From Candidatus Electrothrix scaldis (GTDB lineage Bacteria > Desulfobacterota > Desulfobulbia > Desulfobulbales > Desulfobulbaceae), in NCBI GenBank assembly GCA_033584155.1, contig CP138355.1:62001-126000 (forward strand): 64,000 nt of DNA. The letters run 5' to 3'. Made by a program: the position numbers and the translations under genes. Position 1 is the stretch's first letter, and each line of letters begins with the position of its first letter. Shown here one piece after another: positions 62,274-64,000 of this stretch. The notes under the pieces were generated by a model. The model saw only the letters and a list, made by a program, of their open reading frames with translations. It had not been told where the DNA came from and did no database searches.

Positions 62274-63560
62274 CTATGCAGCCAGTTTAAAATCAATATC
62301 CTTTTCCTCAAACCATTTTCTGTATTCATTATTGTGCGCAAGAGCAGTAATCGTGGCCAAGGCCACTGTTCCTTTGTTAGTCCAGCTCATTCCATTATGT
62401 TTTTGTCGTTCTGACACAATGAGATCATTCGCCTTCTCACCGGCAGCACTTGAATTACAAAGTCCGAGTTCTTTTCGGGCAGCATAACAGGGAATATAAG
62501 GTCGGTTCCTTTCCAGATAGGCGATAAGTTTTTCTAATAATTGACTGTTCTTTATATCCTGCTCTGGAATTTCACGCAAAAACTCAATTGCTTTATCGGT
62601 GAGACCGTGCCAGAGCAAAGGTTTGATTTTATTGAGAACTTCATTGCGTGGTTTCCGACCATTCATTGTTTGACTCAGCAACTCCCCACACTTCTTACCA
62701 AGATGGTACCAGTCCAATATTATTCCCATATTTTTTTTCCAAGAGCAGGACTTCATGATTGCTGTATTCAAGGCTGTATGGCCATCAGTAAAAAACTGGA
62801 ATCGTTTCCCGGAAAGACCGTTAGCAAGCAAAAAAGACATTATAATGGGAAGTAGAGAGGTTGTGGACGCCCCATTTAAGACATATTTTGTCCCGTTGTG
62901 AGAAAGACGAGCGATTGTGTTATGTGCGTATTTCCGTTTATGCGTGGTTCTTTTTTGCCCCGGAATCCTGTTGTCTTCCTGTCTTTTTACATTAACATCA
63001 TCGACCGCTATGTTGACTGTTTCAGAAGGATTCTCGTAGCCTATCGGATTGTCTATGTAACCATCAGAAAAGGAATATCCTTCTGTACAAACAGAGAGTG
63101 CTTCGTCAATCCTGGACTGAGGCAGAAGGACGGGGCGGGATTGAGTATACTGTGGATTCCGTCCTCGGTATATCCCGGTCTCTTCAAAGCCGTGATGAGA
63201 TAATATCTGTTTAGATTTTCTTGTAATATGCTCAAGAAGAGAAGTACCTTCCCGCTCTGTAACTTCATGAAGTGTACGAGATGGAGTGCCGTCTTTTTCC
63301 TGGTACCGGATGCGATTGATCAATCGTGTTGTCTTTCTGTATGATTCTTTCGTATCACCGTAAATCAAAGCTATTTCTTTGAAACCTGCGGTTAGATAAT
63401 ACTCTTTTCCGTGCAGGCACGAAAAAACATCTCGACCGGTGTTGTATTGCACGTCGCCATTCTTCAGGATACTATGAGTAAGGAATGTAAATCGTCCGGC
63501 TTCACCATCAACTTTGTATGGACAACTATTTTGAATTACTTGTTCTCCTGCTTCACTCAT
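62274..63560 (-). CDS. Transposase, main part (ISKra4-like)
   Basis: 428 residues. DDE-type core: NIAVDDVNVKRQED, QFFTDGHTALNTAIM, GIILDWYHLGKKCGELL and a late SSAAGEKANDLIVSERQKHNGMSW, the ISKra4-type order. It begins with ATG two bases past the stop of the small upstream frame. Upstream codons in its own frame (KKAGE) reach back to the A9 run in that frame. Confidence 0.85.
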   Translation of the reverse strand: MSEAGEQVIQNSCPYKVDGEAGRFTFLTHSILKNGDVQYNTGRDVFSCLHGKEYYLTAGFKEIALIYGDTKESYRKTTRLINRIRYQEKDGTPSRTLHEVTEREGTSLLEHITRKSKQILSHHGFEETGIYRGRNPQYTQSRPVLLPQSRIDEALSVCTEGYSFSDGYIDNPIGYENPSETVNIAVDDVNVKRQEDNRIPGQKRTTHKRKYAHNTIARLSHNGTKYVLNGASTTSLLPIIMSFLLANGLSGKRFQFFTDGHTALNTAIMKSCSWKKNMGIILDWYHLGKKCGELLSQTMNGRKPRNEVLNKIKPLLWHGLTDKAIEFLREIPEQDIKNSQLLEKLIAYLERNRPYIPCYAARKELGLCNSSAAGEKANDLIVSERQKHNGMSWTNKGTVALATITALAHNNEYRKWFEEKDIDFKLAA

Positions 63561-63561
63561 T

Positions 63562-63789
63562 TCACCAGCTTTTTTTTTGAGACACCCTGGTAAGGTGCTC
63601 GGATAAAGCAGACCGTATTGTCGGATATGCGGTTTGTAAAATCGTTTTTTCGCACTTGTCTATACTTACAGCATCTTTCTCGTTGATAACCATACTGAAA
63701 CTTCCATCTTGCTGCTTTGTCGGGCTATCGCTAATAGATTCGTTACACTCTACAAGTTCAACGCTTACTTTCACTTTATACCCAGTCAT
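63562..63789 (-). CDS. N-terminal part of the ISKra4-like transposase
   Basis: 75 residues (MTGYKVKVSVELVECNESIS ... ILQTAYPTIRSALSEHLTRVSQKKSW), ending shortly after an A9 run (63568-63579 region). In related elements an equivalent segment is the N-terminus of a single transposase. Loss of one A would give a fused product with the downstream frame. Confidence 0.7.
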   Translation of the reverse strand: MTGYKVKVSVELVECNESISDSPTKQQDGSFSMVINEKDAVSIDKCEKTILQTAYPTIRSALSEHLTRVSQKKSW

Positions 63790-63896
63790 TCTGATCCCTC
63801 CGCATGAAATATAAGTCCTGTCCTTCTATAATTTTAATCACATATCACGCGTGAGGGTAGTAAAAAATAATCTAACCGCACAGGTCGAAATATTTT

Positions 63897-64000
63897 TTAT
63901 GTCATCTTATGGTGCTTTTGCAAATGATTTTATGATAATAGTTACTTCATGATATAAAACAAAGCAAAAAACAACACGAGCATCCTTGATTTTTTCCTGT
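63897..64000. other. Window end, no feature
   Basis: AT-rich sequence after the ISKra4-like element with no recognisable gene. Confidence 0.5.

Larger units (their letters stand above)
62237..63896 (-). mobile_element. ISKra4-like insertion sequence
   Basis: 25-bp perfect inverted repeats, AAAATATTTCGACCTGTGCG at the start of the left copy (62237-62261) and the complement at 63872-63896, enclose two minus-strand frames. Target duplication is not evident (flanks AAGCTGTT and TTATGTCA). Length about 1.66 kb. Confidence 0.85.

Noticed and set aside
1-64000. tRNA, rRNA, riboswitch and CRISPR features
   Set aside because: No cloverleaf, rRNA signature, riboswitch core or repeat-spacer array was recognised by eye; a covariance-model scan would be needed to exclude them.

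Overview
The window reads as a chromosomal segment of an anaerobic or microaerophilic Gram-negative bacterium. Outer-membrane lipopolysaccharide export is indicated by LptD. Other pointers are a Tat-exported superoxide-reductase-like protein, a hemerythrin-like protein, a Rieske/cytochrome b pair and a SynChlorMet-like radical-SAM cassette. My best guess is a Desulfobacterota lineage (Desulfobulbales, possibly cable-bacterium-like). This is inferred from gene content only; no rRNA or tRNA gene was recognised.

Layout. 1-1011: 3' end of htpG, then a Uma2-type nuclease. 1718-15076 (minus strand): a 3154-residue secreted multidomain protein ending in a gingipain-type (C25) peptidase domain, followed downstream by a PqqD / radical-SAM-SPASM / short peptide / HPr-kinase-like / secreted protein / S26-like peptidase operon that looks like a RiPP (ribosomally made modified peptide) system. 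15265-22255: a response regulator with a good promoter, an AAA-SPOR membrane ATPase, a DUF4139 protein, a family 2 glycosyltransferase, a MaoC-like hydratase and a solitary AT-rich gene resembling AbiGi-type phage-resistance proteins. 22321-29391: an Old Yellow Enzyme gene and six tightly packed genes (KAS III, metallo-beta-lactamase fold, NAD-dependent epimerase, GT21-like glycosyltransferase, alpha/beta-hydrolase-like protein, UGT-type glycosyltransferase), read as a pathway making a glycosylated long-chain product.

29426-29719 is a perfectly phased 21-bp tandem array encoding heptads. 29969-32811 has the signature of integron gene cassettes: AT-rich, co-directional orphan genes (DUF262/DUF1524 nuclease, unknown protein, macro-domain protein), each followed by an attC-like recombination site. 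The first site has the classic folded attC architecture with two extrahelical bases. An Ntn-hydrolase/M50 peptidase pair follows. 34274-53519 is mostly housekeeping: membrane proteins, SOR-like protein, hemerythrin, Rieske/cytochrome b, coaD, rsmD, pssA, mltB-like, a DHH phosphoesterase, lptD, a radical-SAM protein and RNase E/G with a perfect terminator.

53577-63896 is a mobile-element zone. It holds a REP-associated tyrosine transposase, an Rpn-type nuclease flanked by a duplicated 27-bp piece, an orphan antitoxin with a decayed relE, and an AT-rich three-gene operon ending in a PIN-like protein (possible undescribed toxin/defence unit). Next come an IS66-type element split by an IS1380-type element with a clean 5-bp target duplication, a stranded hisC fragment, and an ISKra4-like element whose transposase is split at an A9 run. 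Start codons were chosen from Shine-Dalgarno sequences and stop/start overlaps. All family names come from motif recognition, not from searches.
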